Source of the DNA: Pseudalkalibacillus sp051842935
GTDB lineage: Bacteria > Bacillota > Bacilli > Bacillales > Fictibacillaceae
Assembly (NCBI RefSeq): GCF_051842935.1
Contig: NZ_JBPXRR010000001.1
Span: forward strand, 1,178,001-1,242,000
Length of the DNA: 64,000 nt
Direction of reading: 5' to 3'
Shown: one piece after another, positions 8,025 to 17,643 of the stretch
Position numbering within the stretch: position 1 is the first letter of the stretch
Layout of the letters: each line of letters starts with the position of its first letter
The notes under the pieces: model-generated
Told to the model about the DNA's origin: nothing
Databases searched by the model: none
The model's input: only the letters and a program-made list of their open reading frames with translations
Program-made: the position numbers and the translations under genes

Positions 8025-9605
8025 GTGTTCATGAAGGGCGACTTGGTCACCCATGTCTTCCCGTTCGAGAAGATCTCGGATGAAGCGCTTCTCTTCCTCT
8101 GTTATTTGATTGGAGATAAGATGCCGGCGTTCCAACTGCTCAAGCGCTTCGTGCTCTGCATATAGAGCTTGTTTGATCGCACGGGCAGTCGATTCTTTTC
8201 TCAATTCGGGTTCCTGTTGATAAAGTCGTTCCAGTTCCTCATTCAATTCCTTCAATTCTCCGTCATATTGATCGACCAATTTATTGTAGACGATGGACGA
8301 CAATGTCCCTTCAGCCGTCATCCTCTCCAACTGTTTACGCCCTGAATGATAACGGTAAATTCGGCTTTGAATACGATCATACTCCAATTTTTCCTCTTTC
8401 GTCGCCTTTTCACCTAATAAGGATACGAGCGGCTTGATTGTTAATCCTTGAACGACAAGGGAGAAGAAGACTACTCCGAAAGCAAGCATCAGAATCTCTT
8501 CACGAAATGGAAAATCAATGGGTAGGCTGAGTGCAAGCGCAAGTGATAGAGACCCTTTCAATCCGCCCCAATTGAAAATGTGCTTCCAGTTTTTCGGCAG
8601 GGAGCGGATGAAACTGATCGTGCTGTACACGGCGATGCTTCTCGCAAGCACAACGATTCCGATCGCGATGAGTACTTGAATCCAGTTGACGGAATGGACC
8701 ATCCGCGTGATTTCGAGACCTACGAGCAAAAAGACGAGAGAGTTGGCCACGAGTGAAGCGACATCCCAAAAGGTCCGGATGCTGAGGCTCGTTGTCGGGC
8801 TCATCCCGATGCGGGTTCCGAAGTTACCGAAAATGATTCCTCCGATGACAACGGCGATCACCCCGGAAACATGGAAGGCTTCTGCCACGAAAAAGGATCC
8901 ATAGAACAATAGCATCGAAAAGACGATTTCTAATGGGTAATCATCAAAAAAGGTTGTCAGTCTGGAGAAGAAGTAACCGAACGCGCCACCGACTAGTAGA
9001 CCTCCGATGACGACTTTGAAAAATTCGCCTAAGGCGATGCCGATGCCACCCGTCCCAGCGTCGAGGATCACATCGTACTGATAAGCAGCAATCGTGAACA
9101 AGACGACAGCCAAACCGTCGTTGATCAGACTTTCACCTTCCATGACAGTCGAAATCTTGTGATTGACACCCATCGATTTGAAGATGGACAGCACACTGAT
9201 GGGATCCGTCGGGGCCATCAATGCCGCGAAGACGAGTGCCGCTTGGATGGAGAGCCCGAGAAACAAAGCGGTCATCCAACCTGCGGTGACGAATGTAATC
9301 AATGTACCGATGACTGCTAGCAGCAAAATCGGCATTTTGTTTTCTTTTAAATGAGAAAAAGGCAAGTTCAGTGTTGCTTCACCGAGCAAAGTCGGTAGAA
9401 AGATCGAGATGATCGCAAAGTGGAAAAACTCATCTTCTGCAAATGTCTCTTTCAATTCTTCTAATCCACTGTATGGCATCAGACCGATCACGACACCAAT
9501 GATGACCAGGGCAATTGGATACGGCTGCCTCCACTTTTTTGCGACTGCAGTAATTCCTGCGGCGATTGCTAACAATAATAATACGAGTTCGAATTGTGTT
9601 TCCAT
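8013..9605 (-). CDS. nhaP: Na+/H+ antiporter, NhaP/CPA1 family
   Basis: 530 residues from the ATG at 9605, placed 5 bases after GAGAGGAG (minus strand 9618-9611); an in-frame start nine codons earlier has no such site. About 12 membrane helices fill residues 1-400, with the CPA1 signatures MAPTDPISV and EGESLINDGLAVVLF. A hydrophilic C-terminal domain of about 130 residues, rich in Glu, Lys and Arg and likely coiled-coil, follows. CPA1 antiporters expel Na+ or K+ in exchange for H+ for pH and salt tolerance. With NhaC nearby, the window carries two unrelated antiporters. Confidence 0.87.
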   Translation of the reverse strand: METQFELVLLLLAIAAGITAVAKKWRQPYPIALVIIGVVIGLMPYSGLEELKETFAEDEFFHFAIISIFLPTLLGEATLNLPFSHLKENKMPILLLAVIGTLITFVTAGWMTALFLGLSIQAALVFAALMAPTDPISVLSIFKSMGVNHKISTVMEGESLINDGLAVVLFTIAAYQYDVILDAGTGGIGIALGEFFKVVIGGLLVGGAFGYFFSRLTTFFDDYPLEIVFSMLLFYGSFFVAEAFHVSGVIAVVIGGIIFGNFGTRIGMSPTTSLSIRTFWDVASLVANSLVFLLVGLEITRMVHSVNWIQVLIAIGIVVLARSIAVYSTISFIRSLPKNWKHIFNWGGLKGSLSLALALSLPIDFPFREEILMLAFGVVFFSLVVQGLTIKPLVSLLGEKATKEEKLEYDRIQSRIYRYHSGRKQLERMTAEGTLSSIVYNKLVDQYDGELKELNEELERLYQQEPELRKESTARAIKQALYAEHEALEQLERRHLISNQITEEEKRFIRDLLEREDMGDQVALHEHKKE

Positions 9606-9786
9606 ATGTACTCCTCTCCCAAAATTGTCCAATAAGTCTTGTTCGTTCTCAACGGCTCCATTCTATATCTTTCCAAATTCTTCATCTTCTATTATATCGA
9701 AAACAGCAGGACAAGTTTAAAGGAACGCACAGAAGTTGGTAAATATGATAAAGTAAGAATAAAACGATAAAAAATCAGGTGTTAAC

Positions 9787-12700
9787 ATGACAACGAATAG
9801 ACAAAACAAAACGAATATCTGGTTGGACCGCTTTTATCAAATGGACCAACATTTTGCACAGAATCAAGCCGATCAAGCTTTTTTACATAAAATTCGTCAG
9901 CTCGCTCAGAAAGCGGATGCTGAAGAAATCACGATTGCGTTTTGTGGACATTTCAGTGCTGGTAAATCCAGTATGATCAATACGCTCATGGGCGACGATA
10001 TGTTGCCGTCATCTCCAATTCCGACAAGCGCCAACATCGTCGCTTTGAGGGAAGGGGAACCTCGGGTGATCCTGACCGATCAACATGGTAAAAAGATCGC
10101 TTATGAAGGTGAGATGGATCTAGATGAAGTGAAGAAAGCTTCTAAAGATGGTGAAGGGATACGTACCATCGAAATCCTTAAGCATCACCCTTTCTTGAAT
10201 GATGATACAGTGTTGATGGATACACCGGGAATCGATTCAACGGATGATGCCCACAGGATTTCAACGGAATCCATGCTCCATCTGGCTGACGTGATCTTTT
10301 ACGTGATGGATTACAACCACGTTCAATCTGAACTGAATTTCGAATTTACAAAGGAAATGCAGGATCTCGGAAAAGAGGTCTATCTTGTCGTGAATCAGAT
10401 CGACAAACATAGTGAGAAGGAGCTTTCATTTGCGGACTTCAAGCGTCAGACGACTGAAGCTTTCATGCATTGGGGCGTGCGACCGAAGGAAACCTTTTTT
10501 ACGTCGTTAAAAGCAACAGATCATACTGAAAATCAGTTGGATCGTCTACAGCAAGAATTGAAGCAAATCAAAGCGAACAAGCAAGCTTATATCCGAAAAA
10601 CACTGGAATCGATGAGCGCACAAATCATCAATGAATATTTGGAAAAAAAGTATCCTGATGTTGATGAAGGAAATCAAAAGGATTCCAAGTCATTGATCCA
10701 TGAGATCGAATCGTTCGAAGATCAAAAAGCGGCATTGGAAGAGCAGGATCAGAAAGTGGAAAAAGAGTTCCACGCCGAATTGAGAAAACTGATCGACAAT
10801 GCACGTGTTGCCCCATATGAAGTGAGAGAACTGGGGAGAGCGGTGCTTGAGAGCCTGAAGGAAGACTTCAAAACGGGTCTTTTCTTCACAAGGAAGAAAA
10901 CGGAAGAAGAACGCGAATCGCGAATCAAACGCTTTGTCGAAGCGGTCAATGAGAAAGCGAAAACGGAATTGGAATGGCACTTGAAAGATGAATTGCAAAA
11001 GCAAATGAAAAAATTGAACGTCCATGATGCAGACATCGAAAACAGCATCCTGGAAATGGAGCATAAGTTCGAGCCAGAAGATATATGGCGTCTCCAACAA
11101 AAAGGGGCGACGTTCAACGAAGCATATGTGCTTCAATATAATCGTGATGTCGAGGATGATTTAAAGAAACGGTACCGAAAAGATGTTGTTCAGTTGTTCG
11201 AGAAAATCAAAGAAATGTATTTGAACGAACAAGTGAAACCCCAACAAATGAAGTTGAACGATGAACTTCAACAGTTGAAGGTAGAACTTGAAAAGGTGAA
11301 GGGGGCTTCGGTTGAAAACGACCTTTACATGCACGAACAGGAAACGCTCCGCCAACTGCTTCATTCAAATGAAGAAGCGAACGGTACGGAAGAATGGTTT
11401 AAAGACGTACTAGATCACCTTCAATCAGAAGTTGAAGAAGGAAAATGGATCAAACAGCCAGACAAGCATGAAGCAGATGCAGCTGATTTTACAGTTGAAG
11501 AAGAAGAAATCGTCGAAGGGTCAACAGTTAATATTGAACAAGCTGCTTCCCAGCTGGATCAGGCGAGTGAACTACTAAGTGATTGGTCATCTCTCAGTGA
11601 CTTGACGAAACGGATGAAGGAACGTTCTGGAAAAATCAAGAACAAAGAATATACGGTCGCATTGTTCGGCGCATTCAGTGCAGGAAAATCATCCTTCGCT
11701 AACGCCTGGATGAAACAGGATGTCCTTCCTGTATCACCGAATCCGACTACGGCGACGATCAATAAAATTTTACCTGTGACCGATGAAAACAAACACGGAA
11801 CCGTCAAAATTCAACTAAAATCGGTCGAAATCATCTTAGAAGAAGTGAATCATTCGTTACAACGCTTCGGAAAAGAGTGTAGAACCCTCGAAGAAGCGGT
11901 TGAGGTCATTCAAACGCTTGATAGTGAGAAACCGGGCCCTCATTACAACTTCTTGATGGCTGTATCGAAGGGATACGCGGCTATGAAGGACTACCTAGGT
12001 TCAGAACAGATCATCGATCATGAGAACTTCGGTTCGTTTGTGGCACAAGAAGAACGTGCATGCTTCACAGAATCAGTGGAACTGTATTACGATTGTGAAC
12101 TGACCCGGGAAGGGATCACGCTCGTGGATACGCCAGGTGCGGACTCGATCAATGCGCGTCACACCTCCGTTGCGTTCGAATATATCAAGAACGCGGATGC
12201 GATCGTTTTCGTGACCTATTATAACCATGCATTCTCGAAAGCGGATCGTGATTTTCTCATACAGCTCGGCCGTGTAAAAGATACGTTCTCAATGGACAAA
12301 ATGTATTTCGTCATCAATGCAGCCGATCTTGCGAAAGATGAAGAAGAACGGGAAGCCGTCGTCGATTATGTAAGGTCCCAATTGAACACATACGGCATCC
12401 GGCACCCTCGTATGTATGCTTTATCCAGTAAGGAAGCTTTGAATGAACGTAAAGGAGAGTCGAAAGAAGATCATTCGAAATTTGGTTCATTTGCGGAGTC
12501 CTTCCATACGAACACCATCCGTGAACGGGACGACATTCTACAGCAGCAAGCCAATCAATTACTGCAAGCAGCGAAAGATCGCTTAACGGAATGGATCCAA
12601 AACGCACAAGCGGATAAAGAGACGCAAGCCGCTCAAAAAGATCAACTGAAAACAGATCAAACTGAGATTGAAGAGAAAATCCATTCTAGCTCGACGAAAC

Positions 12701-13404
12701 CATATGAAAAAGCAGTTGTCCAAGAAACGAATGAATTGCTCCATTATGTCGTTCATCGTTTGATGCTCACGTTCAATGATGAATTCAAGATTGCCTTCAA
12801 TCCATCCGTCCTTTCACAGAAAAATGTAGGGAAAGAACAACTCCTACGCTGTTTAGAGGAATTGTTGGAATCGATGGCGTTCCAACTATCTCAAGAATTA
12901 CGGGCGACGACATTACGCGTGGAGAAGAAATTGAATGACCAGCGTCTCCAATTCTTTGATATGATTGCGGATTTCACATCTGCAAAAAGCCAATATGAAT
13001 ACATGGAGATGGCTGAGCTCTCGATTGAGACGCCAGAAGTCGAAGCAGTTTGGTCCAAATCAACACGTGAAAACTTACGACCTTCGTTGAAGCGGTTCAA
13101 AAATCCGAAGCAGTTCTTTGAAGGGAATGGACGCGATGAACTTAGGGAAGAACTTTCTGAAAAGTTCCTACCTGAACTACAGATGGTCGTCGATCGCTTC
13201 ACAGAACAGTTCAACCTTTTTTATAAGGAAAAAATGACGGATGAATTGAACCGACTCAAAGAACAGATGATAGATGAAATTCAGCAATACTATATTGGTC
13301 TGATCGAATCATTCGGTTCGAAGGAACAATTGGAAACGTTGCAAACGATGAAACATGAGCTTGACCAAATCATCCAACAAGAGGTTCGTGTCAATCATGA
13401 ATGA
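9787..13404 (+). CDS. dynA: Bacterial dynamin-like GTPase DynA (two fused dynamins)
   Basis: 1205 residues with two complete dynamin modules in one chain. Module 1 has P-loop GHFSAGKS (54-61) and DTPG at 145-148; module 2 has GAFSAGKS (628-635) and DTPG at about 781-784. Long helical stalk regions rich in Glu, Lys and Gln follow each GTPase domain. DynA (YpbR) of B. subtilis has the same fused design; it tethers and fuses membranes and protects against phage and membrane-damaging agents. The ribosome site (AGGTG near 9777) is weak. The stop overlaps the next gene, suggesting coupling. Confidence 0.93.
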   Translation: MTTNRQNKTNIWLDRFYQMDQHFAQNQADQAFLHKIRQLAQKADAEEITIAFCGHFSAGKSSMINTLMGDDMLPSSPIPTSANIVALREGEPRVILTDQHGKKIAYEGEMDLDEVKKASKDGEGIRTIEILKHHPFLNDDTVLMDTPGIDSTDDAHRISTESMLHLADVIFYVMDYNHVQSELNFEFTKEMQDLGKEVYLVVNQIDKHSEKELSFADFKRQTTEAFMHWGVRPKETFFTSLKATDHTENQLDRLQQELKQIKANKQAYIRKTLESMSAQIINEYLEKKYPDVDEGNQKDSKSLIHEIESFEDQKAALEEQDQKVEKEFHAELRKLIDNARVAPYEVRELGRAVLESLKEDFKTGLFFTRKKTEEERESRIKRFVEAVNEKAKTELEWHLKDELQKQMKKLNVHDADIENSILEMEHKFEPEDIWRLQQKGATFNEAYVLQYNRDVEDDLKKRYRKDVVQLFEKIKEMYLNEQVKPQQMKLNDELQQLKVELEKVKGASVENDLYMHEQETLRQLLHSNEEANGTEEWFKDVLDHLQSEVEEGKWIKQPDKHEADAADFTVEEEEIVEGSTVNIEQAASQLDQASELLSDWSSLSDLTKRMKERSGKIKNKEYTVALFGAFSAGKSSFANAWMKQDVLPVSPNPTTATINKILPVTDENKHGTVKIQLKSVEIILEEVNHSLQRFGKECRTLEEAVEVIQTLDSEKPGPHYNFLMAVSKGYAAMKDYLGSEQIIDHENFGSFVAQEERACFTESVELYYDCELTREGITLVDTPGADSINARHTSVAFEYIKNADAIVFVTYYNHAFSKADRDFLIQLGRVKDTFSMDKMYFVINAADLAKDEEEREAVVDYVRSQLNTYGIRHPRMYALSSKEALNERKGESKEDHSKFGSFAESFHTNTIRERDDILQQQANQLLQAAKDRLTEWIQNAQADKETQAAQKDQLKTDQTEIEEKIHSSSTKPYEKAVVQETNELLHYVVHRLMLTFNDEFKIAFNPSVLSQKNVGKEQLLRCLEELLESMAFQLSQELRATTLRVEKKLNDQRLQFFDMIADFTSAKSQYEYMEMAELSIETPEVEAVWSKSTRENLRPSLKRFKNPKQFFEGNGRDELREELSEKFLPELQMVVDRFTEQFNLFYKEKMTDELNRLKEQMIDEIQQYYIGLIESFGSKEQLETLQTMKHELDQIIQQEVRVNHE

Positions 13405-13582
13405 GGAACGTTTCCATTGTTGTGCGACCTGTATCCATTTTCGGGTCGATAAGAAACCAGGTTCCATTACGTATTTTTGTGAGCGACTCGGCTATGAAAC
13501 GAAGCCGGATTATCGGTTCAATTGCTGGAAGCCGAAAGAACATGTAAAAAAACTGATGGATAAGAAAAATAGGGAAGATTAA
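13397..13582 (+). CDS. Small Cys-rich protein coupled to dynA
   Basis: 61 residues from an ATG inside the last codons of dynA (8-base overlap), with GAGG at 13381 as ribosome site. Five Cys residues: CCATCIHF near 8-15, CERLGY near 28 and NCW near 43. The Cys spacing suggests one bound zinc or iron ion. Bacillus genomes often have a small Cys protein here, but its role is not known to me. Translational coupling suggests it is made together with DynA. Confidence 0.75.
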   Translation: MNEERFHCCATCIHFRVDKKPGSITYFCERLGYETKPDYRFNCWKPKEHVKKLMDKKNRED

Positions 13583-13596
13583 AAGGAGGAACGTAC

Positions 13597-13857
13597 ATGT
13601 CTGTACATCACGAGATTTCTAAACATAGCAATGATCAACATGCAAGAGTACGTCAATTCGCTCAACTCGACGAAAAACGGGAGCAATGGATCGAGATCGC
13701 CTTGAAGAAATGCAAAGCGGATGATGATTTTTCAGAAGCGCTCGTAAAAATCAATGAAGTTACCGAGCAGATCAATGAGCTGGCGAGGAAAGGCATCGTT
13801 CCACAACGTAAGAATGTAACGAAAGACATGATCAAAGAATATTGTCAAAAGCAATAA
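13597..13857 (+). CDS. ypbS: YpbS-like protein (DUF2533)
   Basis: 86 residues, mostly helical and charged, starting after AAAGGAGG. It matches the YpbS/DUF2533 pattern: an N-terminal segment with HEISKHSNDQHARVRQF, then a helix around EALVKINEVTEQINELA and a KNVTKDMIKEY end. YpbS lies beside dynA (ypbR) in B. subtilis, so position supports the name. Function unknown. Confidence 0.75.
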   Translation: MSVHHEISKHSNDQHARVRQFAQLDEKREQWIEIALKKCKADDDFSEALVKINEVTEQINELARKGIVPQRKNVTKDMIKEYCQKQ

Positions 13858-13863
13858 AGAGCG

Positions 13864-13894
13864 AAGAGTGTGATGGTGTACATCGCACTCTTTT
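13864..13894 (+). terminator. Terminator after dynA-ypbS
   Basis: AAGAGTGTGATG (13864-13875) pairs with CATCGCACTCTT (13881-13892), followed by TT. Confidence 0.75.
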
Positions 13895-13915
13895 CATAAA
13901 TTTCGGAGGTAAACC

Positions 13916-14248
13916 ATGAAAGAAATGAAAGAGCTTCATTCCATCGAGGCAGTGAATCACTTTGTAGAGAATCATCGTTTGAGCTTCATCTATATTTCAA
14001 GAACGAATTGCAGCGTCTGTCATGCCTTACTTCCAAAGGTCCGTGAGATGTTGGTTGATTATCCGGAGATCCAGATGGGCCATATCAACGCAGATGAAGT
14101 GCCAGACATTGCAGGCCATTTTTCCATTTTCACCGTTCCAGTCCTGTTACTGTTCGTAGAAGGAAAAGAATACATCCGAGAAGCAAGATTCGTACAGATG
14201 GATGCGTTGGAATCTCAAGTGAGCAAAATATATGAATTGAATACTTGA
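13916..14248 (+). CDS. Thioredoxin-like protein with CSVC motif
   Basis: 110 residues with a thioredoxin fold. The redox site is CSVC in YISRTNCSVCHALLP (about 34-40), and the cis-Pro stretch is IFTVPVLLLF near residue 75. CSVC instead of CGPC changes the redox potential, and the partner is unknown; similar proteins occur in Bacillus. There is no signal peptide, so it is cytoplasmic. Ribosome site CGGAGG. It is followed after 20 bases by the DUF402 gene. Confidence 0.82.
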   Translation: MKEMKELHSIEAVNHFVENHRLSFIYISRTNCSVCHALLPKVREMLVDYPEIQMGHINADEVPDIAGHFSIFTVPVLLLFVEGKEYIREARFVQMDALESQVSKIYELNT

Positions 14249-14268
14249 TTACGTGAGGAGAGGGGCAC

Positions 14269-14811
14269 ATGTTAAAAAGATTGTATGGAAACCGTCCGGG
14301 TTGGACGAGGCTCATCGATCACCAATATGCACAAGCGTTCATTGAGGAAGATGACTTCACAGGTCATCTTTCTTTGTTAAAAATGAACAGTGTGACCGAA
14401 CCGCTGATTGTAAAATACGATAACAGTGAAGTATGTATCATCGATGACGGTTACTGCTGGCTTCAGCACTTCCCGATTGGTGAACATTATTCCGTCACGA
14501 CGATGTATGATTCAACGGGCACGCCAGTCCAGTGGTATATCGATGTATGTGAACAGATTGGATTTGATGAAGGGGTTCCATGGTTGGATGATCTGTTTTT
14601 GGATCTGGTCATCCTTCCATCTGGTGAGATGATCGTGAAGGATGCTGATGAACTGGAGGAAGCACTCCAGAAAAAGATCATCAGGACATCACAATACGAG
14701 AAAGCATGGACTGAGTTGAATCGCCTGAAAGAGCAGGTCCAGCACGGGACATTCCCTTTGTTGCAGAAATCCTCTTTACATAAGGATCTTCTTTATAAAA
14801 AACTGTGCTAG
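14269..14811 (+). CDS. DUF402-family protein
   Basis: 180 residues carrying a DUF402 (FomD-like barrel) domain: VCIIDDGYCWLQHFP near 52-66, QWYIDVCEQIGF near 86-97 and WLDDLFLDLVILPSG near 103-117. The alternating Asp residues are the expected metal and nucleotide ligands in the family, which includes the nucleoside tri/diphosphatase Ntdp. Whether this member has that activity is unknown. Ribosome site GAGGAGAGG. A C-terminal helix of about 40 residues extends past the domain. Confidence 0.75.
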   Translation: MLKRLYGNRPGWTRLIDHQYAQAFIEEDDFTGHLSLLKMNSVTEPLIVKYDNSEVCIIDDGYCWLQHFPIGEHYSVTTMYDSTGTPVQWYIDVCEQIGFDEGVPWLDDLFLDLVILPSGEMIVKDADELEEALQKKIIRTSQYEKAWTELNRLKEQVQHGTFPLLQKSSLHKDLLYKKLC

Positions 14812-14861
14812 GTATAAAAACAGCTTAAATTGCTCAAACCTTACATAAGGAGTTGAGCGAA

Positions 14862-15311
14862 ATGTTCATCAATACGTTGTTCGGTTTGTTGATCCCGTGG
14901 ATTGCAGGGATCTTTTTGTTAAAGAGAGACACGAAAATCTTTCTGTTGATTGCACCGTTTGCGGCTGTTGTGGCGTTTACGTTTGATGTTGTCGGCTTCC
15001 ATTTGAAGTTTTGGCGAATCGATCCAAAGCATGATATAGAGACTTTCGCCGCATTACCGATGTATTTCGGCGTCTATCCGATCCTCACGGGTTTCCTTTT
15101 CTACTTCATTAAACGTTCGGGATGGAGCCCGATTCTCTGGATTCTTTTATTCACTTTGTTGACGACGATCATTGAGTATACGGGAGTGGTGATCGGCATG
15201 GTCCATTATTACAACGGTTGGACGATCCTCTGGACATTCGTTTCCTACTTACTTGCGTATATCGTCTGTTATGGATACTTTATCTTGTTGAAAAAATATG
15301 TGGATGTATAG
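14862..15311 (+). CDS. CBO0543-type small membrane protein
   Basis: 149 residues and about five membrane helices. The ATG at 14862 follows AAGGAG (14848-14853); the in-frame TTG three codons earlier sits on that site and is rejected. FTFDVVGFHLKFWRI and EYTGVVIGMVHYYNGW are the recognisable stretches of the CBO0543 family. Function unknown; position next to a terminator suggests it ends a short transcript. Confidence 0.65.
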   Translation: MFINTLFGLLIPWIAGIFLLKRDTKIFLLIAPFAAVVAFTFDVVGFHLKFWRIDPKHDIETFAALPMYFGVYPILTGFLFYFIKRSGWSPILWILLFTLLTTIIEYTGVVIGMVHYYNGWTILWTFVSYLLAYIVCYGYFILLKKYVDV

Positions 15312-15313
15312 CA

Positions 15314-15341
15314 AAACGAGCAGGGGATGCCTGCTCGTTTA
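15314..15341. terminator. Bidirectional terminator
   Basis: AAACGAGCAGG (15314-15324) pairs with CCTGCTCGTTT (15330-15340) between convergent genes; the right arm touches the stop codon of the aminotransferase. Confidence 0.85.
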
Positions 15342-16499
15342 TTTTTCGAGTCGATTAAGGAAGCGTTCTAATCTGTCGAGACCTTCCTTCAGCTGATCTT
15401 GATGATACGCATAGGAAATCCGGATATAATCGTCTCCGTAATCGGAAAATGCAATACCTGGAACGACTGCGAGCTTTTCTTCCTCCAACAGTTGGGTTGC
15501 GAAATCCCATGATTTCATGCCATATTTTTTGATTGAAGGGAAGAGATAGAATGCGCCACCTGGTTTATGGATTCCAAGACCCATGTCTTGAAGGCGCGAG
15601 TAGGTGTAGCCCAACCGCTGTTCATAAATCTCCCTCATCGGCTTCGCATCATCTTTACCATTTGTTAGCGCTTCGACTGCGGCAGACTGGGTGATTGAAG
15701 ATACGCACGTCACGTTGTACTGATGAACTTTGAGGATATGCTGTGTGATATCAGCATCCCCCAATAAAAATCCGATTCTCCATCCTGTCATCGAGTGGGA
15801 TTTCGATAGCCCGTTGATGACGATCGTCTTCTCCCTCATGCCTTCATACGTGGCGATGGATTGATGTGCTTGATCGTAAGTCAATTCACTATAGATCTCA
15901 TCAGATAGGACGAACACATTTGTATCTTTCAAAAGGTGAGCGATTTCTTTCCTTTCATCATGCGATAACGTCATCCCAGTTGGATTGGAAGGGTATGGAA
16001 GAATGACGCATTTCGTCCGGTCCGTCATGTTTTTTTCAATAAGTGATGCAGTCAGCTTGAATTCCGTTTCCCTCGTATCCACGTGGACCGGCTTTGCACC
16101 ACATAAGCGGATGACCGGCTCGTAACCAGGATAGACGGGTCCCGGCAATATGACCTCATCTCCTTCGACGAGGATCGTGCGCAGCGATATGTCGATCGCC
16201 TCACTTGCGCCGCTCGTGGCGATGATTTCGTTTTCGGTCTCGTAATCGAGATTGTATTTTTCTTTTACAAATCGTCCGATGGCGTTTCTTAGTTCGATCG
16301 AACCTGCGTTATGTGTATAGGTTGTCTTGTTTTCATCAATTGCCGTTTTACCGGCTTCTTTTACATGTTCCGGTGTTGGGAAATCCGGAAGTCCTAGCGT
16401 CAAAGAAATGGCATCAGGATAAGCGGAAACTCTGTTGAAGAACTGCCGGATGCCTGAAATTTGTATCTCTTTCACTCTTGGATTGATCCATTGCTCCAT
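15339..16499 (-). CDS. patA: PLP aminotransferase, PatA-type
   Basis: 386 residues from the ATG at 16499, which follows AGAGAGG; the 31 in-frame codons before it do not fit the family. A fold type I class I/II aminotransferase: LGLPDFPTP near 37-45, PYPSNPTG for substrate binding, SDEIYSELTY for the PLP ring, the PLP lysine in NGLSKSHSMTGWRIG and an Arg in DYIRISYA that binds the substrate carboxylate. PatA makes N-acetyl-diaminopimelate in the lysine pathway; related MalY/Asp aminotransferases look alike, so the exact substrate is inferred. Confidence 0.8.
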   Translation of the reverse strand: MEQWINPRVKEIQISGIRQFFNRVSAYPDAISLTLGLPDFPTPEHVKEAGKTAIDENKTTYTHNAGSIELRNAIGRFVKEKYNLDYETENEIIATSGASEAIDISLRTILVEGDEVILPGPVYPGYEPVIRLCGAKPVHVDTRETEFKLTASLIEKNMTDRTKCVILPYPSNPTGMTLSHDERKEIAHLLKDTNVFVLSDEIYSELTYDQAHQSIATYEGMREKTIVINGLSKSHSMTGWRIGFLLGDADITQHILKVHQYNVTCVSSITQSAAVEALTNGKDDAKPMREIYEQRLGYTYSRLQDMGLGIHKPGGAFYLFPSIKKYGMKSWDFATQLLEEEKLAVVPGIAFSDYGDDYIRISYAYHQDQLKEGLDRLERFLNRLEK

Positions 16500-16640
16500 A
16501 TGTAAAACGACCTCTCTTTCTTCATCTAACTGAAGTTTAATCGTTTGTACAGCACCCGTCAATGAAGGTGTCCATTCGTTTGTCATCGGCAAGTCGATTC
16601 AGATACAATGAAGAAAATGAAAAGAGTAGGTGAATGGATC

Positions 16641-17471
16641 ATGAAAAATATCGTATCAGTGGATTGGTTGTATTCATGGCTCGATGACGAAGGTGTCATT
16701 CCCGTAGATTGCCGGTTTTATTTGAACAATAAAGACCAAGGACAGGAAGAATATCATGATGCTCACATTCCGGGTGCGCATTATGCCGATCTCGAGAAAA
16801 ACCTTTCGGGTCCAGTCAGAGATCGTGGTGGACGGCATCCGTTACCAGATCTGGACCAATTCGTCAGTTTCCTGGAATCGATGGGAGTGGATGAAACGAA
16901 AACGGTCGTCGCATATGATGCACAGAACACCGCAATGGCTGCCCGACTCTGGTGGATGCTGAAATATCTCGGTCATGAAAAAGTTTACGTGTTGGATGGA
17001 GGCTTCCAGGCTTGGGAGAAAAAGAATTATCCATTGACGGAAAAACTTCCGGATGTCGAGAAAACCACGTTCAAACCAGACATCCAGGAAGATATGGTTG
17101 CAGATCTGGATGAAGTAAGGGAAGCGACTGACAAAGAAGATATCGTGTTGATCGATGCAAGAGATGAAGCAAGATATCTTGGTAAATCTGAACCGATCGA
17201 TGTAAAAGCAGGACATATTCCTGGGGCTCGCAACCGCTTTTTCATGGACAATATCGAGCAAGGAACTTGGAAATCAACCGATCAATTGAAGGAACGGTTC
17301 GAAGCGGAGGACAAGCCAGTCATCAATTACTGTGGGTCAGGGGTCACCGCATGCGTCAACGTACTTGCTCTTGATGAAATCGGTAAGAAAAGCAAGTTAT
17401 ACGTAGGTAGCTGGAGTGACTGGAGCTCATATGATGAGCACGCAGTTAAGACGGAACCGAACGAGAAATAA
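16641..17471 (+). CDS. Sulfurtransferase with two rhodanese domains
   Basis: 276 residues from an ATG after AGGTG (16628-16632). Two tandem rhodanese domains: the N-terminal half is inactive (no Cys loop) and carries HIPGAHYADLE; the C-terminal half has a second HIPGAR and the active loop CGSGVTA with Cys231. The CGSGVTA loop is found in 3-mercaptopyruvate sulfurtransferases and some thiosulfate enzymes. It moves sulfane sulfur to thiol acceptors or cyanide in the cytoplasm. Monocistronic, divergent from patA. Confidence 0.9.
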   Translation: MKNIVSVDWLYSWLDDEGVIPVDCRFYLNNKDQGQEEYHDAHIPGAHYADLEKNLSGPVRDRGGRHPLPDLDQFVSFLESMGVDETKTVVAYDAQNTAMAARLWWMLKYLGHEKVYVLDGGFQAWEKKNYPLTEKLPDVEKTTFKPDIQEDMVADLDEVREATDKEDIVLIDARDEARYLGKSEPIDVKAGHIPGARNRFFMDNIEQGTWKSTDQLKERFEAEDKPVINYCGSGVTACVNVLALDEIGKKSKLYVGSWSDWSSYDEHAVKTEPNEK

Positions 17472-17643
17472 GGATGATATTTATTAAATTTCACGTACCG
17501 TACTGAAGTTTGATAAATTGAATACCAAACCGTCATTAAATGGTTTTTAATAAAAACTCATTATCCGTTGCCATCCCGATGGAAACGGTGTAAACTCTAT
17601 TTGGCATAACGAAAAAGTAATGAACCAAAGGAGAGAAACGGGA

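Noticed and set aside
10690..11136. Phe-rich open frames antisense to dynA
   Set aside because: They mirror Glu/Lys-rich helical codons of DynA and have no translation signals.
17530..17600. Terminator after the sulfurtransferase (CCGTTGCCATC...GATGGAAACGG)
   Set aside because: The imperfect hairpin has no T run after it, so termination is not supported.
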